A DNA stretch of 64,000 bases from Alphaproteobacteria bacterium (GTDB lineage: Bacteria; Pseudomonadota; Alphaproteobacteria; TMED109), in contig JAJEGJ010000087.1 in the NCBI GenBank assembly GCA_022819905.1, positions 1-64,000 on the forward strand, written 5' to 3'. Position numbers and translations under genes: made by a program. A model generated the notes under the pieces. The model did no database searches. It saw nothing but the letters and a program-made list of their open reading frames with translations, and was not told the origin of the DNA. Below, one piece after another: positions 37,448-45,312 of this stretch; positions within the stretch are counted from its first letter, which is position 1, and every line of letters begins with the position of its first letter.

Positions 37448-37925
37448 ACCGAAAGCGGTGGTTGACTGCCTCGGCTTAGTTCCGGCAAGGTCTCCCACCA
37501 GTTTAACGATCTCGGCGGGGCTTCTGCCCCGCCGGGGTCCACCGAATTTATAGTGCCGATCGATCTTCCTAGCAACCTAACGATCCGACAGCCAATAGGC
37601 AGTTAATGTGGCGCGCCGGCGCATTACTATAGGCGACGAAGAACAACCATGTTTTTACACGTATGCGTCTTTTACATCCATACCGGCCGCTAGAACGGTC
37701 CAGGGTTAGGTGGTCCTCGCGAAAGGTTCTCAATTAGGTCTCTATGCCCTTAGCGCCTAATCCGAAGTAGTCGTTTTAAGATTATGATTTTACAGAAAAT
37801 ATATAGATATTGGATCGTGGGTGAATTGCTTATACCTCCCCCTTGACTTTTTTCCTGGAAACACCAGATTCCTACTATTCTGACCTACTGCAGGTCATGC
37901 ACTCAAAAACGTATTGGAGCACACC
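37448..37925. other. AT-rich intergenic region upstream of the tRNA and a hypothetical gene
   Basis: Contains a perfect hairpin CGGCGGGGC (37513-37521), TTCT loop, GCCCCGCCG (37526-37534) with no T-run, and an AT-rich block around 37770-37880. A TTGACT at 37843-37848 is a possible -35 box for the plus-strand gene at 37926, without a good -10 at the right spacing. No gene seen. Confidence 0.45.
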
Positions 37926-38606
37926 ATGTTATCTCATCCTTCTTCAGACCTTGAAGAGTGCATCGAGAGGTGCAAGCGGGTTCACGATCAAGTAGGTACT
38001 AAGCAGATCGGTAGAGAGGCACTGGTCGCTGCTCTTGGGTATCGTAGCCTGAGCGGGGCGAGCATTGCCAAGATTTCTGACCTGCGCAAATTCGGGCTCA
38101 TAACGGGCAGTCGTGACGAGATCCGCGTATCTGACATCTTCATGAAGATTCGGTTTCCTCAGCCCGGCGAAGATGTGCAGTCAGCAAAGTTGCAGGCCGC
38201 AACTATGCCCGGATTGTTTGCAGACCTTCACTCAAAGTTCCCACAGTTTCCCATCAGTGAAGCCAACGTTTCCAGCTATCTTGCGCGATCGGGCTTGGAC
38301 GAGAATCGTGCGCAGGCCGTCACCCGGGACTATCTCAAAACTATGGAGTACGTAAACTCGGGCGGTAGCGCACACGCTTCTGCGGGTGCTTCTCAGAGCG
38401 AATCACAACCCGAAGTTCGCGCTGCTGCAGACTCGGACGACATATTGTCATTCACGGCTAAAGGAGTGTCGGTAACCGTAACAGAAGATGCAGATAAGAA
38501 TGCGCTGATGCTTGCCAGAGAAGTGATAGAGGTCGCACTAGCCAGGCCCCAACATTCGATTCCACAGCTCACGTATGAAACAGACGATCATTCCAAGCAT
38601 TCATAA
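37926..38606 (+). CDS. Hypothetical protein with winged-helix-like N-terminus, AT-richer
   Basis: A 226-residue protein from ATG 37926 with GGAG upstream. The first 90 residues ('ECIERCKRVHDQVGTKQIGR', EALVAALGYRSLSGASIAKI, 'SDLRKFGLITGSRDEIRVSD') read as a winged helix: a turn-helix with 'GYRSLSGASIAKISDLRKFG' followed by a beta wing. A second helical region at 90-145 ends before a Ser/Ala-rich linker, and a short C-terminal strand-helix domain follows (FTAKGVSVTVTEDADKNALM). No known family is recalled by name. Lower GC than neighbours and flanked by its own hairpin terminator, so it looks like an independent acquired gene. A transcription-regulator role is possible but unproven. Confidence 0.65.
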   Translation: MLSHPSSDLEECIERCKRVHDQVGTKQIGREALVAALGYRSLSGASIAKISDLRKFGLITGSRDEIRVSDIFMKIRFPQPGEDVQSAKLQAATMPGLFADLHSKFPQFPISEANVSSYLARSGLDENRAQAVTRDYLKTMEYVNSGGSAHASAGASQSESQPEVRAAADSDDILSFTAKGVSVTVTEDADKNALMLAREVIEVALARPQHSIPQLTYETDDHSKHS

Positions 38607-38631
38607 GGTTAGGTTCCGATGCGGTCGACGG

Positions 38632-38662
38632 CCGCGCGCATGAACGTAATTTCATGCGCGCG
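38632..38662 (+). terminator. Hairpin terminator after the hypothetical gene
   Basis: A perfect 13-bp stem, CCGCGCGCATGAA (38632-38644), loop CGTAA, TTCATGCGCGCGG (38650-38662), followed by TTGGTTGT. It lies 26 bp after the stop codon. The T-run is imperfect, but position and stem strength favour a terminator. Confidence 0.7.
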
Positions 38663-39303
38663 GTTGGTTGTGATCATTAACGACGCTTTGGCCGGTACGG
38701 CGACGCAAATCTCGATCTTCTTACTTTCCTCCTCACGATTGGCCCGGGGACGGATACTCCGTGCTCATCCGTTCTGTCCGCCAACGGGGATTACTTCGAC
38801 CGCTGCAAGTCGACCAGCCCAGCCTCCTTTGGCCCAAATTGTCATGGCATGTACGTAACGCCCTAGCGGCGCTGAACAACTCCGGCGGGCGAGGCGATGC
38901 CACCCTTGCGAGCCGGGCTCGGATCGAACGTATCTCGCTGACGCCCATCTTCGCCCGGAGCAAGGCTGACGCGAAGCCGGTCGGCGTCTCGGCACTGTCC
39001 ACACATAAACCCGTGTCGGGGACAGTTGGTGCCATGCCAGCGCTCAAGTGCTGTATGCGTTGGTCTCAATGGTTGGTGGTTCAGAATTGGAATCCGGTGT
39101 CTCTGAATGATCCCGGCTGGAGAGCAATTCCCGGGACGTTCTCGGGCAGTGCCTCTTTCCAGCCGTCCACATGCCGATTCGGTGCCAATGAAACAGACGT
39201 AGCGTATCGCTCGAAATCGGCAATGCATAGTGTGAACCGAAAACTCATCCGACATGTCCTGCAACTGGTACTCGTGTAACGAGCCGGTTTCCAGCTATCA
39301 CTG
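38663..39303. other. Intergenic region, probably decayed DNA
   Basis: Both strands show frames of 70-170 codons without recognisable motifs. The composition is mixed, suggesting degenerate coding sequence, but no family could be named. Confidence 0.35.
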
Positions 39304-40140
39304 CTAGCGGCCACTCACCTGTGCAGCCTCAGTGCCACTGTAGCGCGGCGGGCCACCGAGCGTGCCTCCCCCATCGACCACGAGGGTTTGGCCGGTGATG
39401 TAGCGCGCCCACCCCGACGCGAGAAAGACGACCGCGCGGCCGATGTCCCAACCGGTGCCTTCGATGCCAAGGAGCGAGTACTTCCGTCGTCGTTCGCGCG
39501 CCTCGTCCGACATGCCGTCCGCGTAGACCATCGGTGTGTAGACCACGCCCGGAGCGATGCAGTTGACGCGAATCCCGTCGCTCGCGTGGTCGATCGCCAT
39601 CGCCCGGGTCAGGCCAATAACCGCGGCCTTCGACGTGGAATAGGCGGACATGCCACGCGGTCGCAACGCGGCGATCGAGGAAATGTTCACGATCGCGCCG
39701 CCGTCGCCGCTCTCAATCATCGCCGGGATGGCATGCTTGGCGTTGAGGAACATCGCCTCGACATTGACCCGCATGACCCGTTCCCACTGGCTTTGGGTCT
39801 CCTCGGTCACCGCGCTGAGGCTCGCGATTCCGATGTTGTTGTCGAGAACATCAAGCCGTCCAAATTGACCGACTGCTGCCTCGACCATGGCCACGCACTG
39901 CTCCTCGTCGGTGAGGTCAGCTTCGTGGGCAACCGCCACACCACTCTCCGACTCGATCATGCGGACGGTTCCCTCGGCGAGCTCGAGCGACCGGTCCACC
40001 ACGAACACCTTGGCGCCCGCTCGCGCCAGGAGAATGGCCGCCGCCCGACCATTGCCGATGCCGTCGCCCGCCGCACCGCCACCCGCGACGATGGCAACCT
40101 TTCCTTCCAACCCGAGATCTGCCTGAAGACTGTCGTTCAC
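39304..40140 (-). CDS. Short-chain dehydrogenase/reductase
   Basis: A 278-residue SDR from GTG 40140, preceded by GGGG. The glycine motif is 'VAGGGAAGDGIGNGRAAAI' (a variant TGxxxGxG with insertion), followed by 'VDRSLELAEGTV', the NNIG stretch (LDNNIGIASL), catalytic Ser in 'IVNISSIAALRPRG', and Tyr/Lys in 'AYSTSKAAV'. The C-terminus 'YITGQTLVVDGGGTLGGPP' is typical of the classical fabG-like group. It reduces a ketone or oxidises an alcohol with NAD(P)H. No neighbouring pathway gene indicates the substrate. Confidence 0.93.
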   Translation of the reverse strand: MNDSLQADLGLEGKVAIVAGGGAAGDGIGNGRAAAILLARAGAKVFVVDRSLELAEGTVRMIESESGVAVAHEADLTDEEQCVAMVEAAVGQFGRLDVLDNNIGIASLSAVTEETQSQWERVMRVNVEAMFLNAKHAIPAMIESGDGGAIVNISSIAALRPRGMSAYSTSKAAVIGLTRAMAIDHASDGIRVNCIAPGVVYTPMVYADGMSDEARERRRKYSLLGIEGTGWDIGRAVVFLASGWARYITGQTLVVDGGGTLGGPPRYSGTEAAQVSGR

Positions 40141-40502
40141 CGTAAATCCCCCATCGCTAAAGATGCTGGATGTTAGTTCCACGTCCGCCCGTGTTGGACT
40201 CGATGCGGAAGCGCCTGTCCGCCAACTACCTTTCGGCCTTACGGACCGCCGCACCACCCGACTGAAATAACCGCGAGCGATGACCGCCCAACGCGGACCG
40301 GCGATACACGCAGCCCGTTGGCAACTTGCCCAAACCCGGGTCGATCGGACTATTGCCAGCCGGATGGCGCACCGAACGGAGCGAACGATTTGAGTGAATG
40401 CGGCGGGGCAATTTGCCTCGCGTCGGAAGCCACCGGCGGTGTGACCCGCCCTAGTCCCTGCGCCTCAGCTCCGTTCAGTCGAACATGCGTGATCTGGCGA
40501 GG
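40141..40502. other. Intergenic stretch, nothing recognised
   Basis: No gene, strong hairpin or repeat was recognised between the SDR gene and the nucleoside hydrolase gene. Confidence 0.5.
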
Positions 40503-41318
40503 TTACGGCGTCGAAGCCTTGAATCGCACCAGGCGCTCGGTCAAGAGGGTAAAAAACCCGTCTGAATTCACGTGCTCGAGAACACGGGCATTCGGCGTAC
40601 CGCTTCGCCCGTACACGTCGCAGACCGTCCGTCCCTGAGAGTGTTCGCCTGCCAGTTCAATCTCGACCCGCATGTCGCGCCCTTCGAACAGCTCAGGCTT
40701 CAGGAGATACGCAATCACGCACGGATCATGGAGCGGAGGGTCGTGGCGATACTTGGCTGTAGTTCGCGCACCGTAAAACTCAAGCATGCCGCAGACAGCC
40801 ACCGCAGGCGGCGTGCCCAGGGACCGGATCGCATCGATTCGCGCAGGCGTTGCAGTCGCCTGCCGGGTGACGTCGAGCCCCACCATCGTGAGCGGTACAC
40901 CCGCTTCGAAGACCACATGGGCCGCATGCGGATCGGCATAGATGTTGAACTCGGCCGCCGCGGTGACGTTGCCGAGCCCGATGGCGCCGCCCATCGCCAC
41001 GATCTCGGCGACATTGTCGAGGATCGACGGGTTCTTGATGATTGCGAGCGCGACATTGGTGAGCGGCCCGAGGGTGGCGAGGGTCACGGGCGCGCGCACC
41101 ATGGGCCGCGGGCAGCCGGCATACACGGGCAGCTCGGGCCGGCCGGCCAGATCCCTGACCCGGCGCGCGTTGGCCTCGGTCTTTGCCAGGGGCACGTTGC
41201 CGGCAACCGCCGTCACGCCAAGCAGGTCGAATTCCTTGGTAGATGCGATGGCCAGCAACAGGGCGATGGCGTCGTCCTGACCCGGATCACAGTCGATGAT
41301 CAGTGGCCGCGCGCCCAT
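40503..41318 (-). CDS. Inosine-uridine-preferring nucleoside hydrolase with an internal deletion
   Basis: A 271-residue protein from ATG 41318. The calcium-binding signature 'IIDCDPGQDDAIALLLA' is intact, as are 'GVTAVAGNVPLAKTEANARR', 'LGPLTNVALAI', 'IVAMGGAIGLGNVTAAAEFN' (Asn/Glu of the active site) and 'LHDPCVIAYLL' with the catalytic-pocket His. Between 'CPRPMVRAP' and 'VTLATLGPLTN' about 45 residues found in relatives (the segment with HGxTGLDG and the following helix) are missing in frame. Full-length members are about 310-315 residues. The missing loop contains an active-site His and lines the ribose pocket, so the enzyme may be inactive or changed in specificity. Confidence 0.9.
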   Translation of the reverse strand: MGARPLIIDCDPGQDDAIALLLAIASTKEFDLLGVTAVAGNVPLAKTEANARRVRDLAGRPELPVYAGCPRPMVRAPVTLATLGPLTNVALAIIKNPSILDNVAEIVAMGGAIGLGNVTAAAEFNIYADPHAAHVVFEAGVPLTMVGLDVTRQATATPARIDAIRSLGTPPAVAVCGMLEFYGARTTAKYRHDPPLHDPCVIAYLLKPELFEGRDMRVEIELAGEHSQGRTVCDVYGRSGTPNARVLEHVNSDGFFTLLTERLVRFKASTP

Positions 41319-41644
41319 GCCTCGCCCCGCCCTGCCCGCAGTTCCGGCCAATCATAGGTCTCGCCTTGGCCGAGGCGCGTCCTGACCCGGTTGATGGCAT
41401 CCACTCTGCATCACCGCCAGCAGCTGGCGGTCGCGAGGAGTCGAGAGGCAGTCCTGCCCGTCCCCGCCTACGACCGAAAGGTCTTGCCTGCGCGCGCTGA
41501 GCGCGAACCCAAGCTACCGCGATCAGCGAGGAGGCCGTCGCCCCTGCCGGCGCCGGCCCTCTGGGCAACCCGCCCCGCTCGCCTCGCTCGTCCCCGGCCG
41601 GGCACCGGCTTACTCCATCAAGCTGGGCCAACACCATCTCGGCA
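41319..41644. other. Intergenic stretch, nothing recognised
   Basis: The gap between the nucleoside hydrolase start and the amidohydrolase stop has no recognisable gene. Very GC-rich open frames here lack family resemblance. Confidence 0.5.
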
Positions 41645-42571
41645 TCAGACCGACATGAGAACGCGCACATGCTCCGTGACGCTCGACGCGAGCGCCCCGA
41701 GGTCATAGCCGCCTTCAAGCGTGGCGGCCAGCCGGCCGCCGCATACCTCGTCGGCAACCTCGCAGAGCCGCTCCGTCACCCACGCGAAGTCGTCATCCTC
41801 CAGCCGCAGCGTCGCAAGCGGGTCGCGCACATGGCCGTCAAAGCCCGCGGACACCAGGATGATGTCGGGCTCGAACGCCCGCAACTGCGGCAGCACGGCC
41901 CCTTCCATGCCTGCGCGGAACTCGGTCGATCCCGACCCCGGTTCGAGCGGGACATTGACGATGTTGCCGACGCCCCGCTCGTCAGCGCGTCCCGTCCCGG
42001 GATAAAGGGGAAACTCGTGGGTCGAGGCGAAGAACAGCGACGGGTCGGACTCGAATCTCGCCTGGGTTCCGTTGCCGTGGTGGACGTCGAAGTCGACCAC
42101 GGCCACCCGCTCCGCGCCAAGCGCCTCGCGCGCATGCAGCGCGCCCACCGCGACATTGTTGAACAGGCAGAACCCCATGCTGCGCTCGGGCTCGGCGTGG
42201 TGCCCCGGCGGCCGGACTGCGCAAAAGGCGTTGGTGGCCTCGCCCCCCATCACCGCCGTCACCGCGGCAACCATCGCACCTGCCGCGCGGAGCGCCGCCT
42301 CGCCCGAATCGGGAGACATCACGGTATCGGCATCCACCCGGACGAGTCCCGTCTCCGGCACCGCATCCAGCAATGCCTCGACGTAGCGCGCGCTATGGGC
42401 ACGCGCGACCTGCTCACGTTCGGCCTCGGGGGCCTCGCGTCGAACGAGATCCGCAAACGCGTCGACGGACAATGCCTCCATCACCGCGCGATACCGTGCC
42501 GGACGCTCGGGATGGCCGGGACCAGTGTCGTGCCTGGCCGAGCTTTCATGGTGCAAAAGCAAGGTCGTCAT
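41645..42571 (-). CDS. Histone-deacetylase-superfamily deacylase (acetoin-utilisation AcuC/HDAH type)
   Basis: A 308-residue zinc hydrolase from ATG 42571, with GAAGGAG upstream. Signature elements: 'GPGHPERPARYRAV', the two active-site His in 'RPPGHHAEPERSMGFCLFNN', zinc ligands Asp and His in 'VVDFDVHHGNGTQ', 'FASTHEFPLYPGTG', the third zinc ligand in 'ILVSAGFDGHVRDPLA', and 'LEGGYDLGALASSV'. Bacterial members deacetylate polyamines or small acylamides, or proteins. All catalytic residues are present. It stands alone on the minus strand. Confidence 0.95.
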   Translation of the reverse strand: MTTLLLHHESSARHDTGPGHPERPARYRAVMEALSVDAFADLVRREAPEAEREQVARAHSARYVEALLDAVPETGLVRVDADTVMSPDSGEAALRAAGAMVAAVTAVMGGEATNAFCAVRPPGHHAEPERSMGFCLFNNVAVGALHAREALGAERVAVVDFDVHHGNGTQARFESDPSLFFASTHEFPLYPGTGRADERGVGNIVNVPLEPGSGSTEFRAGMEGAVLPQLRAFEPDIILVSAGFDGHVRDPLATLRLEDDDFAWVTERLCEVADEVCGGRLAATLEGGYDLGALASSVTEHVRVLMSV

Positions 42572-42934
42572 CGCGGTCTCCTTCTCGCCATCCTCCGTCT
42601 TCCCGCCGGTCGCCTCGCCGGCAGGTCGGCACAGTCTCCCACAACACCCCATGGAGCGCTCTCTCGTCGGAAGGTGCCGCGATTCTTCGAGCCGCGAGGG
42701 ACACATTGCGGCTGAACGCAACTGACCGCCACCATCACCAACATGCCCGCATCAAGGATCGAAACCGGGCAGTCTCTCCTGCGTCACCGCCTGGCACCCC
42801 ATGGATGCATCGGAATATCCGTCGTCCGTGGTGACGTTCCTTCGTGACGTTGCGTCCGCCCGGCGCACCCGCGCGCCTTGCCATCGACCGACGGTCGCTG
42901 GCAAGGTCGGCCCTTCGCAGTTTGGAGACCGCTC
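42572..42934. other. Divergent intergenic region, nothing recognised
   Basis: Lies between the divergent deacylase and GST genes and should hold their promoters; no clear boxes or short genes were seen. Confidence 0.5.
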
Positions 42935-43918
42935 GTGGCAACCTATCGCATCTTCGGTTCGGAACTCTCTCCGTACTCCGTCAAGGTCCGGGCCTATTTT
43001 CGTTACAAGGGGATCGCCCACGAGTGGCTGACGCGAACGCCCGACACCCAAGCTGAATTCGACGCCCATGCCAGGCTGCCGCTCGTGCCGCTGGTCATCA
43101 CCCCCGACGGCGAAGGCCACCAGGACTCGACCCCCATCATCGAGCGGCTGGAGGCGGCGTTCCCTGAGCCCGCCATCCAGCCCGATGACCCCGCGCTTGC
43201 CTTCCTCTCCGCGCTCCTCGAGGAGTACGGGGACGAATGGGGCAACAAGCCCATGTTCCACTATCGCTGGCGCGACGAGGCGGACCAGCTGTCGGCGGCC
43301 GATCGGATCGCCCGGTCCATGCTCCCCGGCGCCGGCGACGACGCCGTGGCCGAGCGGGCCCGGGCCGTGCGCGAACGCATGGTCCCCCGCGTCTGGTTCG
43401 TGGGCTCGTCACCGCAGACGGCCCCGATCATCGAGAAATCGCTTGCCCGGATGCTCGAGCTGCTGGAGGCCCACCTGGACGGCCGGAAATACCTGTTCGG
43501 CGCACGGCCTGCCTTCGCCGATTTCGGCATCGCCGCCCAGGTCTGGCAGATGTCCACTGATCCCGCCGGCAGCGGATTGATCCCGCTGCGGACGCTCGCG
43601 TGGTGCCGGGAGATGCAGGATCCGACAGCGCACGGACCGTTCGAGCCCTGGCCTGCGCTGGCGCCGACCCTGATGCCACTGCTCGCGGAAGAGGTCGGCG
43701 GCCGCTTCCTCCCCTGGTCCGACGCCAATGCCAGGGCCATTGCCGAGGAAGCCGAGGAGTTCGAGGTTGACCTCGCGGGCGACCGCTGGGCCCAGAAGCC
43801 GCAGCGCTATCACGCCCGCTCGCTCCGCGTACTGCGCGAACGGTACGCCCGCCTCGACGACAACGCCGATCTCGATCAGGTGCTGGAGACCGCCGGCTGT
43901 CTCACCTGGCTGCGCTGA
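42935..43918 (+). CDS. Glutathione S-transferase-like protein, long form
   Basis: A 327-residue protein from GTG 42935, with GGAG upstream. The N-terminal thioredoxin fold 'YRIFGSELSPYSVKVRAYFR' carries the Ser-Pro-Tyr-Ser active-site turn, then 'PLVPLVITPDGEGHQDSTPI' (cis-Pro and glutathione gamma-Glu contacts, DST) and 'IIERLEAAFPEP'. The C-terminal all-helical domain has 'LARMLELLEAHLDGRKYLFG' and 'PAFADFGIAAQVWQM'. The protein is some 100 residues longer than a normal GST, with extra sequence both between the domains and at the C-terminus. Substrate unknown. Confidence 0.88.
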   Translation: MATYRIFGSELSPYSVKVRAYFRYKGIAHEWLTRTPDTQAEFDAHARLPLVPLVITPDGEGHQDSTPIIERLEAAFPEPAIQPDDPALAFLSALLEEYGDEWGNKPMFHYRWRDEADQLSAADRIARSMLPGAGDDAVAERARAVRERMVPRVWFVGSSPQTAPIIEKSLARMLELLEAHLDGRKYLFGARPAFADFGIAAQVWQMSTDPAGSGLIPLRTLAWCREMQDPTAHGPFEPWPALAPTLMPLLAEEVGGRFLPWSDANARAIAEEAEEFEVDLAGDRWAQKPQRYHARSLRVLRERYARLDDNADLDQVLETAGCLTWLR

Positions 43919-44541
43919 CGCGCCTTTTCGGTTCGCATGCGCGTACCAAAGCTGTGCCACCTCCAAGAGATTTGGCGTCCAGGGGGCCCGCCGAAGACAC
44001 GCGGTGCCAGGGTGTCGATCCGGAAGCGTTCGATCTTCAGCTGGAAGGCAAGTTCAGAGTTCTTCGGGGCCTGGCCCGCGGGCGTATTGGAGAGCCGCAG
44101 AGAGGTTCCGACCCAGCTCTTCGTGCCGTTCCTGCTCAAAGGTCAAGCCTACGTGCGCGAGGCTGAGCGCATTGAGGTGTTCCCGGGTGGCATCACTATC
44201 CAACCGGGTTCGGGCCGGGCTTATCGGGCGTCCCCTGCCGGCGCGGCGTAGAGGTCCATGGAGCGGTGCGCCACGGGTGCGACGTGCAGCTCCTGCAGGC
44301 ACCGACGCGACTGCCTACAAGCTGAACCGCACCGCCAATCTCCTCGCCGCCGGATAGGCCTCCCGCAGCGGTGGCCCGGACCATGTCCCGAGCTCCGCGA
44401 CGCAATGACACAACCCGCCCACGACGGTACGGCAAGATCCAAACTGACGCTGCCAGGCCACCGCGATCGGTCACGCCATATCCTTGACTCTGCAAACAAA
44501 TCCTTCACCGCACACAGATCTCTAGTAAGGCAATAGCACTC
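43919..44541. other. Region without a recognised gene
   Basis: Open frames occur on both strands, but none matches a family known to me and they disagree with each other in frame. The composition changes toward AT at the right edge, where the helicase island begins. Confidence 0.4.
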
Positions 44542-45312
44542 TCAGGAAAAGTAAAATATTCTCCGTTCCCCCTCTGTGAAATATTGATCGCCCAGTCGCT
44601 TACACTTCTGTTTTTCCTCAGCCAATAGTCGATCAAATTCGTTGCTCAAACAAGCGTCATCATCGCCACCCCTCCAGCACTGCGGATAGTAATACTTGAG
44701 AACGAGTAGGGAGAACGCAAAAGGTGTAATTTTCCGCGCCACTGCCCACCTACTTTGAGGCAGATGACCAATGTGAAAATGCGCGCATGGATGTCTCACT
44801 TCTCTGTATTGTGTCACTGAGTGCTCAAACCGAATCGCTGGCATATCTACACGATGCTTGGCTTCGCCAACTAGATCAAGGTAATCTTCGACCGAAATGT
44901 TACCCTTTGAAACCTCACTGGCCAGTTCCAAGCCATGCCCCATCTCACTGCCATCTGGCTGGTTCAAGTCGTTAAACTTGATTTCATCGCTAGCTTCGCC
45001 AAGAAAATTACTGTCTGATTGTGTTATCCCGCCGAACTGTAGGTACGGATTGGGGTAATAGGCGTATCTCAGATCTTCTCCAAATATAGAAAACTGAAAA
45101 TACGAAAAATCATTCAGAATGAAATTGTAGTGTCGCAATCGACAGCCAGCTACGTAAACTTCCGTATACGACCCGCCTGCATCCAGCGCGATGTCCCGAA
45201 ATTCATCATTCACACCCAACGGGTGGAAGCCGGCTACCGACTGCCCAATACCAAGCCTGGCGACCAACTCCCAAGAAAGACGAATACCGCGTGCTACATC
45301 GCCCTCACTCAT
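44542..45312 (-). CDS. DUF2290-like protein, partner of the adjacent helicase
   Basis: A 256-residue protein from ATG 45312. Its start overlaps the stop of the helicase gene (ATGAGTGA), so the two are translationally coupled. The central part has 'VYVAGCRLRHYNFILNDFSY', then 'LRYAYYPNPYLQFG', and the conserved motif R-H174-P-C-A-H178-F-H180-I-G after 'IRFEHSVTQYREV', followed by 'SRWAVARKITPFAFSLLVLK' and a Tyr-rich helix. The HPxxHxHxG pattern is what I recall of DUF2290; it could bind metal or serve as a catalytic site. Function unknown. Base composition is clearly AT-richer than flanking genes. Confidence 0.72.
   Translation of the reverse strand: MSEGDVARGIRLSWELVARLGIGQSVAGFHPLGVNDEFRDIALDAGGSYTEVYVAGCRLRHYNFILNDFSYFQFSIFGEDLRYAYYPNPYLQFGGITQSDSNFLGEASDEIKFNDLNQPDGSEMGHGLELASEVSKGNISVEDYLDLVGEAKHRVDMPAIRFEHSVTQYREVRHPCAHFHIGHLPQSRWAVARKITPFAFSLLVLKYYYPQCWRGGDDDACLSNEFDRLLAEEKQKCKRLGDQYFTEGERRIFYFS

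Noticed and set aside
43876-44302. Minus-strand frames with protein-like composition (for example 'EHLNALSLAHVGLTFEQERH') as a gene.
   Set aside because: The frames switch repeatedly, there is no start with a ribosome-binding site and no family was recognised; kept as an unassigned region.
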